DNA of 64,000 nt from Granulosicoccus sp036478595 (GTDB lineage Bacteria > Pseudomonadota > Gammaproteobacteria > Granulosicoccales > Granulosicoccaceae): NCBI GenBank assembly GCA_036478595.1, contig JAZGEF010000073.1, positions 181,150 through 245,149 on the forward strand, written 5' to 3'. How positions within the stretch are numbered: the first letter of the stretch is position 1; each line of letters starts with the position of its first letter. Below the pieces are notes generated by a model. It was given only the letters and a program-made list of their open reading frames with translations. It ran no database searches and was not told where the DNA came from. Made by a program: the position numbers and the translations under genes. Positions 1 to 9,181 of this stretch are shown here, in pieces.

Positions 1-43
1 AGTCGTCATCTTCACTGGATTTTGGCGAATTGTCGTCTACCAT
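1..43 (-). CDS. possible N-terminus of a gene running off the left edge
   Basis: An ATG on the minus strand at 41-43 opens a frame that stays open to the window edge. It would encode an acidic, serine-rich start (M-V-D-D-N-S-P-K then S-S-E-D-D-D). It would be divergent from the gene at 156. Only 14 codons are visible and there is no clear Shine-Dalgarno sequence, so this is a weak call and no function can be given. Confidence 0.25.
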   Translation of the reverse strand, partial: MVDDNSPKSSEDDD

Positions 44-155
44 ATAGTTAAGGCTTGTTATATAGGCGATCCGAGGATCATGATAATTGGCTAATTTTCA
101 CAATATTGGTGCTTTTACCGTTGTATTTTTACGACAATAGCGTTCTAATCGATCC

Positions 156-1007
156 ATGCGAACGATCCTAAGCAATTGCGCTAAATGCGCGCTCATCATA
201 CCGTCTTTACTGGTTACGGCTGCGGCTCATGCCGGGTCTGTCGGTATTGGATCCAATGTGGCGGCCGATATGGCGAGTGTCGGGCCCATAGATGCAACTG
301 AAGCGTTCCGTCTAAACCCGGAACAACTAGCGCAGATTCGCTTTTCGAGATCGGATGTTGAAGATACTCAATCAATACCCCAGGCTGCTGATCACCGCAC
401 CGAGTTCTCATTTCAACTTAAGCCAGGGAGGCCAGATTTCAGTCGCGAAGGTGCGTTTGGCTTGAAGATGTTCGGTCGCCCGGAAATGGCCATTCATACT
501 GGCAAGATCAGCAACGAAGATTTGCAAGACTTTATCCCCTCGTTGCACGAAGGTCTTTCGTACTCAGCGGGCGTTAAAATTGAACACGAAGATGAAGATA
601 TCGATGGCACAGCGTATGTGAGTTCAAGCCAGCTGGGCTTGTCTTACGGTCGACTAGGGCGTACCTGGTACGGCGGTGTTGATGTCAATCTTGAACAGTT
701 CGCCAATCCCAACGGCGAAGGGCCAAATGAGGTTCTAACATTTGATCTAACCACTGGTCGGCGTTTAGGCTTTACCGGGCTTGATGCAGCGTCCCCACTT
801 TGGTTATTGTCACTGAAGGGTAACTTTGATGTGCAGCAACAAAGCGCAGAAGATGAAAACAGCGATTGGTTTCTAAACCCATCATTGTTTTGGCAACAAC
901 CTGGCTTTACGTTTTCCGCTCAGGTGCAGTTGCCGGTTGAGCTGACTACGGATGATACGGAAAAGCCTGATTACAAATTACGCGCAGTCTTTGAAAAACA
1001 GTTTTAG
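156..1007 (+). CDS. putative outer-membrane beta-barrel protein, exported
   Basis: This 283-residue protein starts with a signal peptide: a charged N-terminus, the hydrophobic run CALIIPSLLVTAAAHA, and a likely cut after AHA near residue 26. The rest has no membrane helix but alternates polar and aromatic residues in the way of amphipathic beta-strands (LGLSYGRLGRTWYGG, FSAQVQLPVEL). It ends in phenylalanine after a hydrophobic/charged pattern (RAVFEKQF), as expected of proteins recognised by the BAM complex. I do not recognise a named family. It stands alone, convergent with the DUF3108 gene, whose stop lies about 20 bp away. Outer-membrane location is inferred from composition and the C-terminal signature. 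Confidence 0.6.
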   Translation: MRTILSNCAKCALIIPSLLVTAAAHAGSVGIGSNVAADMASVGPIDATEAFRLNPEQLAQIRFSRSDVEDTQSIPQAADHRTEFSFQLKPGRPDFSREGAFGLKMFGRPEMAIHTGKISNEDLQDFIPSLHEGLSYSAGVKIEHEDEDIDGTAYVSSSQLGLSYGRLGRTWYGGVDVNLEQFANPNGEGPNEVLTFDLTTGRRLGFTGLDAASPLWLLSLKGNFDVQQQSAEDENSDWFLNPSLFWQQPGFTFSAQVQLPVELTTDDTEKPDYKLRAVFEKQF

Positions 1008-1026
1008 TAGTTGTCTTAAACTCGCC

Positions 1027-1836
1027 TCACTTATTAATCATTTTTTTTTTGACTGAACTCCAGTCGCCTTTTTCGGTGCGTAATTTAACCAGCGTCAGCC
1101 GTGCGACAAGATCGCCACGTTTGTGTTGTTCGATTTTGACCGGGATGTAATCTAAATCGGGTGCGAACCACGTGACAGTATGGCGAACGCTGCCAGCGTT
1201 TTCGCTGCGTACTCGGATAGTCTCGATTTTGCCAATGTTCGTTGAAACAGTTTCAGCCCCTTCGTTAATAAACAACACCTGTTTGATACGGCCTGAATCG
1301 AATACGGTTAGCTTGGCTTCTTTGAATGGGCGATGTTTGAGTTCGTTCATTACCTTTAATGTGACAGACAGGCGATCAAGAACCGGATCGGAAAAAGATT
1401 CTATACCTTCTTCGCCACGGCTTTTGTAAGTGAGTTCGTTATTATCCCAATTGAACCAAGCATCAACGCTTCGCCTTGCTTCCTCGTCCTGACGATAGCT
1501 ATAACGTTTTGGTAAAACGCGCATGTTGTCGTCGGCAGACTTAACGATCGTAAAAACGCTGGTTTCTTGTATCTTGCCTTTGCCTGTTAATTTGAATACG
1601 CCAGTTGGTCGTGTGGTGAGGTTGTATATCCACTCGTCGCCTTCGCGCGTTAAAGACAGGTTCGCGCTGCCCGCATTGATCAAATTATTGCCCACATCGT
1701 AAACCACTTCAAATGGCAGCAACGGCTCGGCATGCTCGGCTTGTGTAGCTGCAGTCTGCTGTGCGTAGGCCTGCCCGTTTAGTACCAATAAGGTACCCAA
1801 ACAAAGAGTGAGAACGCGTTGTTTGATGCCGCTCAT
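1027..1836 (-). CDS. DUF3108 domain-containing periplasmic protein
   Basis: About 269 residues when started at 1836, where the product begins with a typical signal peptide (MSGIKQRVLTLCLGTLLVLNG, cut after AYAQ). A longer frame reaches 1974, but that extension would overlap purN and is not signal-like. The mature part matches DUF3108: LPFEVVYDVGNNLINAG near its start, then beta-rich sequence through RSVDAWFNWD, LTYKSRG, LDRLSVTL and DLDYIPVKIEQ. The family often lies next to purN/purM in gammaproteobacteria, as here, but its function is unknown. It is probably the last gene of the purM-purN run. Confidence 0.8.
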   Translation of the reverse strand: MSGIKQRVLTLCLGTLLVLNGQAYAQQTAATQAEHAEPLLPFEVVYDVGNNLINAGSANLSLTREGDEWIYNLTTRPTGVFKLTGKGKIQETSVFTIVKSADDNMRVLPKRYSYRQDEEARRSVDAWFNWDNNELTYKSRGEEGIESFSDPVLDRLSVTLKVMNELKHRPFKEAKLTVFDSGRIKQVLFINEGAETVSTNIGKIETIRVRSENAGSVRHTVTWFAPDLDYIPVKIEQHKRGDLVARLTLVKLRTEKGDWSSVKKKMINK

Positions 1837-1927
1837 TTTGTCGTGTGTCCGTTTGGAGCTTTTGGGCTCAACTCGTGTACTTACTTTCGTATACTTATTA
1901 TGTGCGTTAGCGTGAAGCATTGCCGGG

Positions 1928-2533
1928 TTAATCGTCAAGGTAACATTTCCCATTCTCGTAACGTGCATGACCACTAATTAGGAACTGCATCACAAGCGGG
2001 TAGAGTGTGTGTTCTATTTGCAACACCCGTTTTGCTAAGGTTTCGGCCGTATCGGTGGGCAACACATCTATGCTCTGTTGTTTAATTATCGGTCCGCCGT
2101 CCAGCTCTTCAGTGACAAAATGGACAGTCGCGCCATGTTTTCGTTCTGCGGCGTCAATTACACGTTGGTGTGTATTTATCCCGATATAGGCTGGAAGTAG
2201 TGACGGGTGGATGTTGATTAACTTGCCGATATAACGATTAACAATCTCTGGCCCCAAGATCCGCATAAAACCAGCTAGCGCCAACCAATCAGCGTTTATA
2301 TAATCCAGTGTGCTAATTAATGCGCGATCGTATTCCTGTCGGCTTTGACTGGGAAATTTTTCAACGGCATGCGTGGCGATGCCGTGCTCGTTTGCAAACT
2401 GCAGTCCGAGTGCGTCAGGATTGTCAGACACAACGGCGCAAATGGTTGCGTCAATTCGCCCATCATTACACGCATCAAACAAGGCTTTGAAGTTGGATCC
2501 ACGTCCTGAGATCAGAACGGCGATCGTGTTCAC
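1928..2533 (-). CDS. purN: phosphoribosylglycinamide formyltransferase 1
   Basis: PurN transfers a formyl group from 10-formyltetrahydrofolate to GAR, the third step of purine synthesis. The 201-residue frame has the family's opening IAVLISGRGSNFKAL, the catalytic block NIHPSLLPAY with the essential Asn and His near residues 107-109, the HGATVHFV segment, and the ELDGGPIIKQ motif. The start codon is GTG at 2533 and overlaps the purM stop by four bases (GTGA), so the two genes are translationally coupled. The length matches E. coli PurN (212). Confidence 0.95.
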   Translation of the reverse strand: MNTIAVLISGRGSNFKALFDACNDGRIDATICAVVSDNPDALGLQFANEHGIATHAVEKFPSQSRQEYDRALISTLDYINADWLALAGFMRILGPEIVNRYIGKLINIHPSLLPAYIGINTHQRVIDAAERKHGATVHFVTEELDGGPIIKQQSIDVLPTDTAETLAKRVLQIEHTLYPLVMQFLISGHARYENGKCYLDD

Positions 2534-3597
2534 ACGTAGGTAACCGTCGGGGTTTCATCTGTCATGTGGCCGGTCATATCATGAGAACCTGATTCTATCG
2601 ATCCGATAACGGTGGCTGGGTTGCCACTGGCATTAAGCATTTGGCAGATCGCATCGGCATAGCTTGAGCTAACAATAAGCGCCATGCCGATTCCGCAGTT
2701 AAGGGTGAGGCGCATTTCACTCGTTGCGATATTGCCGGTTTCTTGTAGCCATTTAAATATGGCGGGCAATTGCAATTTCGATTCGCTTAATACAGCAACG
2801 GTATTTGCCGGCAGGCATCTTGGAATGTTTTCTGTTAAGCCACCGCCGGTGATGTGTGCCATCGCTTTGATGGGATGTTTGCGCAATACCGAGCGTATCG
2901 CTTTTACATATATTTTGGTTGGTGCTAATAATGTTTGGCCAAGCGTTGATTGTTCAAACGGTTGGTTTAGATCAAGGTCTTTAGTAACTGCGCGTATTAA
3001 CGAGTAACCATTTGAATGTGCGCCGGAGGATGCAACGCCAATTATTGCGTCACCTGCTTGCACTGAATCACCGGTAATGATTTTAGATTTCTCAACTACG
3101 CCAACGGCGAAACCTGCCAAATCGAAATCTTTACCGCTGTACATGCCCGGCATTTCGGCTGTCTCACCACCTAGTAATGCTGCCCCTGCCAATTCGCAAC
3201 CTTTGGCGATGCCTGCAATTACTTTGGAGGCTTGATCGACGTCGAGTTTGCCGGTGGCGAAGTAATCCAAAAACCATAGTGGCTCTGCGCCGCTGACGAG
3301 AATATCGTTGACACACATGGCCACTAGATCGATGCCGACGGTGTCGGGATAATTCAGATCGATTGCGAGGCGAAGCTTGGTGCCCACGCCATCAGTGCCT
3401 GACACAAATACCGGTTGTTTGTATTCGCCTTCGGGTAGCTCGAATAGGCCGCCAAAACCACCCAGCCCGCCTAACACGCCAGGGCGGTTGGTACGGGCAA
3501 CCAAGGGTTTGATGCGCTCAACCAGGGCGTTACCGGCGGCGATATCAACCCCGGCGGATGCGTATGTCAATGGTTTGTCGTTAGTCTTGCTGCTCAT
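2530..3597 (-). CDS. purM: phosphoribosylformylglycinamidine cyclo-ligase (AIR synthetase)
   Basis: PurM closes FGAM to AIR using ATP, the fifth step of purine synthesis. I place the start at the ATG at 3597 (MSSKTNDKPLTYASAGVDI), which matches the family N-terminus. The frame runs further upstream, but that extension would overlap the divergent DUF2066 gene. Diagnostic segments include AGVDIAAGNALVERIKPLV, a glycine-rich GGLGGFGGLFELP, VSGTDGVGTKL, GIDLVAMCVNDI, LLGGETAEMPGMY, SSGAHSNGYSL and HITGGGLTENIPR. About 355 residues, the usual length. It is followed with overlap by purN. Confidence 0.95.
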   Translation of the reverse strand: MSSKTNDKPLTYASAGVDIAAGNALVERIKPLVARTNRPGVLGGLGGFGGLFELPEGEYKQPVFVSGTDGVGTKLRLAIDLNYPDTVGIDLVAMCVNDILVSGAEPLWFLDYFATGKLDVDQASKVIAGIAKGCELAGAALLGGETAEMPGMYSGKDFDLAGFAVGVVEKSKIITGDSVQAGDAIIGVASSGAHSNGYSLIRAVTKDLDLNQPFEQSTLGQTLLAPTKIYVKAIRSVLRKHPIKAMAHITGGGLTENIPRCLPANTVAVLSESKLQLPAIFKWLQETGNIATSEMRLTLNCGIGMALIVSSSYADAICQMLNASGNPATVIGSIESGSHDMTGHMTDETPTVTYV

Positions 3598-3711
3598 CGG
3601 TGGTAATTTCAGGCATAAGTGTGCTGGAACGGGCACATGATACGCCGGAACGCGCAACCACTGTCGTGAATATGAAACAATGCACATGAGTATGTAAGAG
3701 CACTGGTCACC

Positions 3712-4887
3712 ATGCAAAATAGATGGCTTAGTTTGTCCAATTTATCCCCACAGTCGGTCGCTTTTCGCCTGCTGGCTGCCGCCTGTCTGATGATCAGTGG
3801 CAATAACGCTATCGCGCAAAGTAGCTATCAAGTTGAAGTCGCCGTGGCTGACAAAGGCGCTGCTGAGCAAAAACAGGCCTATCAAGTGGCGCTACGACGA
3901 GTGCTGCTAACTAACAGCCCTGACAAAACCTTACTGAATCGCGACGATGTGCGCGCCGGCATTAATGAAGCCGAGCTCTATGTCCAGTCGTTTAGTTACC
4001 GCTCACCAGAGCCGGGTACCGTCATCAGCCGCGCTACACCTGTAACTGATTTAGTCCGTCGCACAGGCGAGGCGACTCAGCTAGTGATGATCGCGTTTGA
4101 TCCGGCGCGTATTCAAGAGCTGATCAGTACAAAGAAACCCGAAAATGATGAAGACGACCCTGCGCCATCAGGCTTGGCTAATGTTAGATCAGCGCTGGCG
4201 TGGATCCTGGTACAAGATGGCCGATCTGATTTACTAGTGGGTGGCAGTGTAGGCGCTAGCGTTATGCAACGCTCTCTAGAAATTGCTGGTGGCAATGGAA
4301 TCCGTTTAATGTTTCCTACGGCTGACCAAACTGACATCGATGCCTTAACCGGCGATCAAATACGCGCCAAAGATACCGCGGCTACTAAAGCAGCAGCTTC
4401 CCGATATTCAAGCCCGGTAGTGATCACTGCCTATCTTGCGCGTAAGCGTTCGCGCGGTTGGATTGGTTTGTGGAGCAAAGTAGCAGGCGAAGAAGCTGAG
4501 CATCAAGAGTTTGAATCAGAAACATTAGATGACATGATGGCGCTGGGTATTTCATGGTTAAGCTCGACCTCCGCTGGTGGGCAAAACGAATACCAATATG
4601 GTGGGGATGCAGCTGCCCATACTGAAGGGTTAGTTTGGGTAAACTCTGTGGGTGAAACTGCTGCCTATGCCAAGGTCATGGCGTATTTGGATTCTGTTGA
4701 AACAGTGGTTAGTGTTTACCCAAAAGAGATCGGGCCTAACGGAACTTTGTTTGCCGTCATGCCGCGTACTGCCTTAAATGCAATTGCAGCGAATGCTACA
4801 TCGCTTGCTTGGTTAAGGCGGACATCGCCACCTGCTGACGGTAGCCTGTCGGCGCAAGCCGAACTCGCGTTTGACTTCTTGCAGTAA
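3712..4887 (+). CDS. DUF2066 domain-containing exported protein
   Basis: A 391-residue protein with a signal peptide (FRLLAAACLMISGNNAIAQ, cut near residue 36) and no other clear membrane segment. The domain begins at SYQVEVAVADKGAAEQKQAYQ and continues through a VALRRVLLTNSP block, the usual N-terminal region of DUF2066. These proteins are commonly encoded between purM and hda in gammaproteobacteria, as here, and have no established function. It is divergent from purM (114 bp between start codons) and lies 6 bp before hda, suggesting co-transcription with hda. The periplasmic location is inferred. Confidence 0.85.
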   Translation: MQNRWLSLSNLSPQSVAFRLLAAACLMISGNNAIAQSSYQVEVAVADKGAAEQKQAYQVALRRVLLTNSPDKTLLNRDDVRAGINEAELYVQSFSYRSPEPGTVISRATPVTDLVRRTGEATQLVMIAFDPARIQELISTKKPENDEDDPAPSGLANVRSALAWILVQDGRSDLLVGGSVGASVMQRSLEIAGGNGIRLMFPTADQTDIDALTGDQIRAKDTAATKAAASRYSSPVVITAYLARKRSRGWIGLWSKVAGEEAEHQEFESETLDDMMALGISWLSSTSAGGQNEYQYGGDAAAHTEGLVWVNSVGETAAYAKVMAYLDSVETVVSVYPKEIGPNGTLFAVMPRTALNAIAANATSLAWLRRTSPPADGSLSAQAELAFDFLQ

Positions 4888-4893
4888 GGAATT

Positions 4894-5592
4894 ATGCATC
4901 CGCAAATACCGTTGCCGCTGGCTACGGCTCCATCAACGTCTTTCGACACATTCTTCACAGCCAACAGCAACGAGCATGTAGTGGCTGCATTGCAAGCGTT
5001 TGCAGCGTCCACTCTGGACGAATCGCAGATCTACCTGTGGGGTGATGCGCAGTGTGGTAAAACTCATTTGTTAAGTGCTACCTGCAACACGGTTGCGGCA
5101 AATGGTTACCGAGTTGCTTACCTGCCGGCAGAGTACATTGAAAGCGAAGGCGCGTTGGAAGGTTTGGAGGAATGCCAGCTAGTGTGTTTCGATGACATTG
5201 ATACCATTAGCCCGGCTGCTGAAATTGAGTTGTTTCACTGTATTAATCGTTGCCGTGATAAGTCAGTGCATTTGTTGTTCGCAGCAGCAGGGCAAGTTGG
5301 CTCTCTAAACTTAACACTGCCGGATTTGCGCACTCGTTTGTCATGGGGCCCAGTATTCCAGGTTCAGCCCTTGCCAGAAGATCAACTGCAGGCGGCATTA
5401 ATGCATCAACTCGAGAGTCGATCGCTAAGGGTTCACAACGATGTGGCCGTGTATCTATTAAATCGCTTTCCGCGAAATATCACGTCGCTTAAAAAAATTG
5501 TGGACTTATTGGATCAAGCGTCACTTAAAGAGCAGCGTAGGGTTACCGTACCTTTGATCAAGCAATTGATCGATGAAAAGGTGATCAGCTAG
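4894..5592 (+). CDS. hda: DnaA regulatory inactivator Hda
   Basis: Hda is a DnaA-like AAA+ protein that, with the DNA-loaded sliding clamp, stimulates DnaA-ATP hydrolysis and so prevents over-initiation. The 232-residue product has an N-terminal clamp-binding type segment (QIPLPLATAPSTSFDTF), Walker A-like GDAQCGKTHLL, a Walker B-like LVCFDDIDTI, the sensor/arginine region LPDLRTRLSWGPVF, and a C-terminal lid (FPRNITSLKKIVDLLDQASL). Length and layout match E. coli Hda (233). It follows the DUF2066 gene by 6 bp and its 3' end overlaps the convergent DUF2069 gene by 8 bp. Confidence 0.92.
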   Translation: MHPQIPLPLATAPSTSFDTFFTANSNEHVVAALQAFAASTLDESQIYLWGDAQCGKTHLLSATCNTVAANGYRVAYLPAEYIESEGALEGLEECQLVCFDDIDTISPAAEIELFHCINRCRDKSVHLLFAAAGQVGSLNLTLPDLRTRLSWGPVFQVQPLPEDQLQAALMHQLESRSLRVHNDVAVYLLNRFPRNITSLKKIVDLLDQASLKEQRRVTVPLIKQLIDEKVIS

Positions 5593-5962
5593 TTTTTTTC
5601 GTTTTAGGTACGCTGTACCGAGCGTACACCACGCAACCAAGAAATAGCAGCATGCTAAATAGCGTAACCAAGGCTCCAATCCAAGCGCCGCCGCCGCCGG
5701 GGTTAAACCAGGCATCGACACCAACACAAAAATAAAACAAAGAAAAGAACATCACCCATTGATGCGTGTAGCGCCTAGCGTGCAATAAGCCGCGCAGCGG
5801 AATCAGCAATGGCACAACGAACAACACAATTAATACTACGCGTGGCACGTTTTCAGGTGGTGCCAACCAAGTAAACCAGCTCATGAGCACAATAAACAGG
5901 CCAAAATAGCCAAGCAGGGTTATCCATCTGCCAAGTGCGGTGAGGGTTTTTGGGTTGGCCAT
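5585..5962 (-). CDS. DUF2069 small inner-membrane protein
   Basis: A 125-residue protein with four hydrophobic segments (about residues 12-32, 38-58, 68-88 and 93-113) and a basic C-terminus, KTKKTS. The segments LPLRGLLHARRYTHQW and FYFCVGVDAWFNPG fit DUF2069, a gammaproteobacterial membrane family often found near hda or wrbA. Function is unknown. It overlaps the end of hda on the other strand and is divergent from the secretion ATPase gene. Confidence 0.85.
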   Translation of the reverse strand: MANPKTLTALGRWITLLGYFGLFIVLMSWFTWLAPPENVPRVVLIVLFVVPLLIPLRGLLHARRYTHQWVMFFSLFYFCVGVDAWFNPGGGGAWIGALVTLFSMLLFLGCVVYARYSVPKTKKTS

Positions 5963-6061
5963 TGAGTGCGGTTATCAGCTAAAAACTGTGCAATGAGTCA
6001 CATCATCAGTGTAATTGAAATCCGCGTTCATATGCGCGGGAATCAGCCGATACAGGTACTG

Positions 6062-7876
6062 ATGAACATACCACTCGAAAAACCAGAAGTCACTGACAGC
6101 GTTGAGCATTTTGCTGATCCAGCGACGGGCATGCTTGAACTTGAAGCCGTGCTCGAAGCATTGTTGCACGATGGCTTGATTGAAGAAGCCAACAGCCAGC
6201 TATTGCGATCCTTATCCACAGGTAGCAAGGAGAAAGGCGCTTTAGCACGCATTGCCGCAAGTGGCTGGGGTAGCGCTCTGGATGAGAAACAAAAAATTGA
6301 TTTGGAATTTTTGACCAAGTGGCTTGCGAAGAAATCGGGTATCCCTTGGGTACGAATCGATCCGCTTAAGGTTGACGTGCCAGCGGTAACTGCTGTGACG
6401 TCTTCTGCCTATGCCACGCGCTTTAATGTTATCTGTATCGAAGCTAATAAAGATTACGTCGTGTTTGGCACCGCCGAGCCATTTTATCTGGAATGGCAAA
6501 AAGAACTAACCCGAATACTCAATAAAGAAATCAAACTGGTTATTTGTAACCCTGATGATATTCAGCGATACTTGGTAGAGTTTTATTCTTTGTCCAAGTC
6601 AGTTTTGGGCGCCAGGAACGATCAAGCGCTAACGTCTAGCGCTGTTCAAAACCTTGAACAACTTATGGAGCTTGGCAAGGGCGGCAAGCTTGAAGCCAAC
6701 GATAGCCACGTGGTTAGTATTGTTGATTGGTTGCTTCAGTATGCCTATGAGCAACGGGCCAGTGATATCCATCTCGAGCCGCGTCGTACTGACGGTGGCG
6801 TAAGGTTCCGAATTGACGGTGTTATGCAACAGGTGTACGACATGCCAGCACCGGTTATGGCGGCCGTTACTAGCCGCTTAAAAATTCTTGGCCGCATGGA
6901 CGTGGCTGAAAAAAGGCGCCCGCAAGATGGCCGCCTAAAAACTCGAAACGGCGACGGTAAAGAAGTTGAACTACGTATGTCGACCATGCCAACAGCGTTT
7001 GGTGAAAAAATGGTTATGCGTATTTTCGATCCAGCCGTGTTGGTTAAAAACCAGGAAGAGCTCGGGTTTGATAGCAGGGAATCTGATATCTGGAATGGCA
7101 TGATCCAGCAGCCTAACGGTATATTGTTGGTAACCGGCCCCACAGGTTCTGGTAAAACGACAACCCTGTACAGCAGCTTACAATTACTAGCAACGCCTGA
7201 AGTTAACGTTTGCACAATCGAGGATCCAATCGAATTAGTGGTGCCAGCGTTTAATCAAATGCAGGTACAACATAATATTGATTTGGATTTTGCATCAGGT
7301 GTACGTACCTTATTACGCCAAGATCCCGATATCATCATGGTGGGTGAGATACGTGACCTTGAAACAGCGCAAATGGCGGTACAGGCTGCACTTACGGGCC
7401 ACTTGGTAGTCTCTACACTACACACCAACGATGCGCCTTCTGCGGTCACTCGTCTGCTCGAGCTGGGCGTGCCGTACTATCTTATACGTTCAACATTGAT
7501 CGGCGTTATCGCACAGCGCTTGGTAAGAACCTTCTGTCCACACTGTGTTGAATCAGTGCCTGCTGATGCTGAAGAGTGGACATCGAACATGGCCCCATGG
7601 AAAGCTGAAGCACCGAAAACAGTGAACAAAGCAGTGGGTTGCCTTGAATGCCGTGACACGGGATTTCTTGGCAGAGCGGGTATATACGAATTACTACAAA
7701 TGTCACCGAGCGTTAAAGAACATATCCTGCCCGATGTGCATTTGGAAGACTTGCGCAAGCAAGCCTATAAAGATGGCATGCGTCCATTGCGTGTTAGTGG
7801 AATGGCCAAGGTTGCGCAAGGTAAAACCTCGTACGACGAAATTTTAAAGGTTACACCTTCTCCTTTGGGGAGCTAG
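6062..7876 (+). CDS. GspE/PilB-type secretion or pilus assembly ATPase
   Basis: About 604 residues. The N-terminal part (roughly residues 10-190) resembles the GspE/PilB N-terminal domain. The C-terminal ATPase has Walker A GPTGSGKTTTLYSSL (Lys near 365), an Asp box around TIEDPIELVVP, Walker B VGEIRDLETAQMA, the His box LVVSTLHTNDA, and a zinc-binding pair of cysteine motifs (CPHC and CLEC). Such ATPases power assembly of type IV pili or type II secretion pseudopili at the inner membrane. No other secretion gene is nearby, so the partner system cannot be decided; solitary PulE-like genes are common. The start is uncertain: GTG at 5966 and ATG at 5993 are in frame, and I chose ATG 6062 for its CAGG five bases upstream. 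Confidence 0.88.
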   Translation: MNIPLEKPEVTDSVEHFADPATGMLELEAVLEALLHDGLIEEANSQLLRSLSTGSKEKGALARIAASGWGSALDEKQKIDLEFLTKWLAKKSGIPWVRIDPLKVDVPAVTAVTSSAYATRFNVICIEANKDYVVFGTAEPFYLEWQKELTRILNKEIKLVICNPDDIQRYLVEFYSLSKSVLGARNDQALTSSAVQNLEQLMELGKGGKLEANDSHVVSIVDWLLQYAYEQRASDIHLEPRRTDGGVRFRIDGVMQQVYDMPAPVMAAVTSRLKILGRMDVAEKRRPQDGRLKTRNGDGKEVELRMSTMPTAFGEKMVMRIFDPAVLVKNQEELGFDSRESDIWNGMIQQPNGILLVTGPTGSGKTTTLYSSLQLLATPEVNVCTIEDPIELVVPAFNQMQVQHNIDLDFASGVRTLLRQDPDIIMVGEIRDLETAQMAVQAALTGHLVVSTLHTNDAPSAVTRLLELGVPYYLIRSTLIGVIAQRLVRTFCPHCVESVPADAEEWTSNMAPWKAEAPKTVNKAVGCLECRDTGFLGRAGIYELLQMSPSVKEHILPDVHLEDLRKQAYKDGMRPLRVSGMAKVAQGKTSYDEILKVTPSPLGS

Positions 7877-7891
7877 TAATAATCTAAGGCT

Positions 7892-7969
7892 GCTAGGTAC
7901 CCAACATCAGACAAGTGGTAGAGTATGGGTGCTAGGTACCCAACATCAGACTAGTGGTAGAGTATGGGT
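7892..7969 (+). repeat. tandem duplication of 39 bp spanning a ribosome binding site and start codon
   Basis: Two head-to-tail 39-bp units (7892-7930 and 7931-7969) differ by a single base (acaagtgg versus actagtgg). Each ends in GGTAGAGT-ATGGGT. In the second unit that ATG starts the acetyltransferase gene. In the first unit the same ATG (7925) opens only a nine-codon frame ending at TAG. Confidence 0.9.
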
Positions 7970-8488
7970 GTGGATACCCAACCAGTTACACCCATCGGCA
8001 TAATCCCTGCGACCGCAAAGCACATACCTGCAATCGCCGAAATCTACGCCCAGCATGTTTTACACGGCAACGGCACCTTTGAAGAAACTCCGCCGGATGC
8101 CACGCAAATGTTGGAACGTTTTAACGCGCTGCAAGCACAGTCGTATCCCTATCTCGTTGCGATCTTAGAAGGTGCTGTTGTAGGTTTCGCCTATGCGGGC
8201 CCACACAAAGCGCGTTCGGCATATCGTTTTACCGTTGAAAATTCCATCTACGTTAATCAACATTTCCAAGGCAAACGTATTGGGTACCGATTACTAGATG
8301 CCTTGATTAGAGCCTGCGAGCAGGGTGGCTACAAACAGATGATGGCGGTGATTGGCGATAGTAATAACGTAGGCTCAATTGCTTTACATAAAGCCGCCGG
8401 GTTTGAGCTGCTTGGTATGGCTAAATCAATTGGGCATAAACATGGGCAGTGGTTGGATGTGGTTTATATGCAGCGGGCATTGAAGTAG
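7964..8488 (+). CDS. GNAT N-acetyltransferase, phosphinothricin/L-amino-acid acetyltransferase type
   Basis: A 174-residue GNAT enzyme of the PAT/MnaT group, which acetylates small amino-group substrates such as phosphinothricin, methionine sulfoximine or certain amino acids with acetyl-CoA. Marks of the group are IAEIYAQHVLHGNGTFEETPP at the N-terminus, GFAYAGPHKARSAYRFTVENSIYV in the centre, the CoA loop FQGKRIGYRLLDALI (about residues 105-119), and GSIALHKAAGFELLG. The start codon lies within the second copy of the 39-bp tandem repeat. The true substrate is not evident from sequence. Confidence 0.9.
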   Translation: MGVDTQPVTPIGIIPATAKHIPAIAEIYAQHVLHGNGTFEETPPDATQMLERFNALQAQSYPYLVAILEGAVVGFAYAGPHKARSAYRFTVENSIYVNQHFQGKRIGYRLLDALIRACEQGGYKQMMAVIGDSNNVGSIALHKAAGFELLGMAKSIGHKHGQWLDVVYMQRALK

Positions 8489-8522
8489 CGTGAAACCTTA
8501 GTGGCGGAAGTATTGAGCAGGT

Positions 8523-9122
8523 TTACTCAAAGCGTTTTAATAGCATTCTGAAAATCATTTCATGTAGTGCCTTTCGTGCATCGTCTGATGGCTTTTTGTT
8601 GGCAAACCCAGATCGCAGACCTAGACCTTCCACAGCATCCAAAAGCAATCGTACTGTTTCATCAACATTGGTTTGTGCCCGCAGCAAACCTTTCGATATG
8701 CCGAGCTCAATCGTGGCGGACAGGACATCGATCAGGCATTGCCGGCTTGAGTCGAATTGCTCGGCAACGATGGGGTTACGTAGAGCTTCTGAAATTAGCT
8801 CAATTGTCAGAAAAGCGTTTTCTGCATCAGATACGTAGTCCAGATAGTGATCTACAAATTTGCGTAGTGCGATAAGCGGGTTTTCGGCTCCAGTAATCTC
8901 GATTGCAAAGCGATCAAGGTTTTGTCCATCAATCACCGCGATTTCGGCAATAAGATCATCTTTGCTTGCAAAGTGATTGTACAAGTTTCCTAGACTGACA
9001 TTCGCCTGCTTGGCTATGTCACGTATACCTGTTTGATGAATGCCGTTTTTGATAAAGCACTCTATAGCGACGCTCATAATATGGTGACGTCGCTCCATTT
9101 TTCTCTTCTCTCTCTCGCCCAT
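8523..9122 (-). CDS. TetR/AcrR family transcriptional regulator
   Basis: A 199-residue repressor-type protein. The N-terminal helix-turn-helix is typical of TetR (IMSVAIECFIKNGIHQTGIRDIAKQANVSLGNLYNHFASKDDLI). The C-terminal ligand-binding half is helical and not diagnostic. An alternative start at ATG 9098 is preceded by a purine-rich stretch (GAGAGAGAAGAG) and may be the real one. It is divergent from a small membrane protein and a fatty-acid hydroxylase-like gene. An 18-bp inverted repeat lies in the shared promoter region, so it very likely represses that pair and perhaps itself. Confidence 0.92.
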   Translation of the reverse strand: MGEREKRKMERRHHIMSVAIECFIKNGIHQTGIRDIAKQANVSLGNLYNHFASKDDLIAEIAVIDGQNLDRFAIEITGAENPLIALRKFVDHYLDYVSDAENAFLTIELISEALRNPIVAEQFDSSRQCLIDVLSATIELGISKGLLRAQTNVDETVRLLLDAVEGLGLRSGFANKKPSDDARKALHEMIFRMLLKRFE

Positions 9123-9181
9123 GCGTTTTCTGTGCTTTGTACCTTGATTGGTTGTTCATCCAAATTATATACGATACAATG

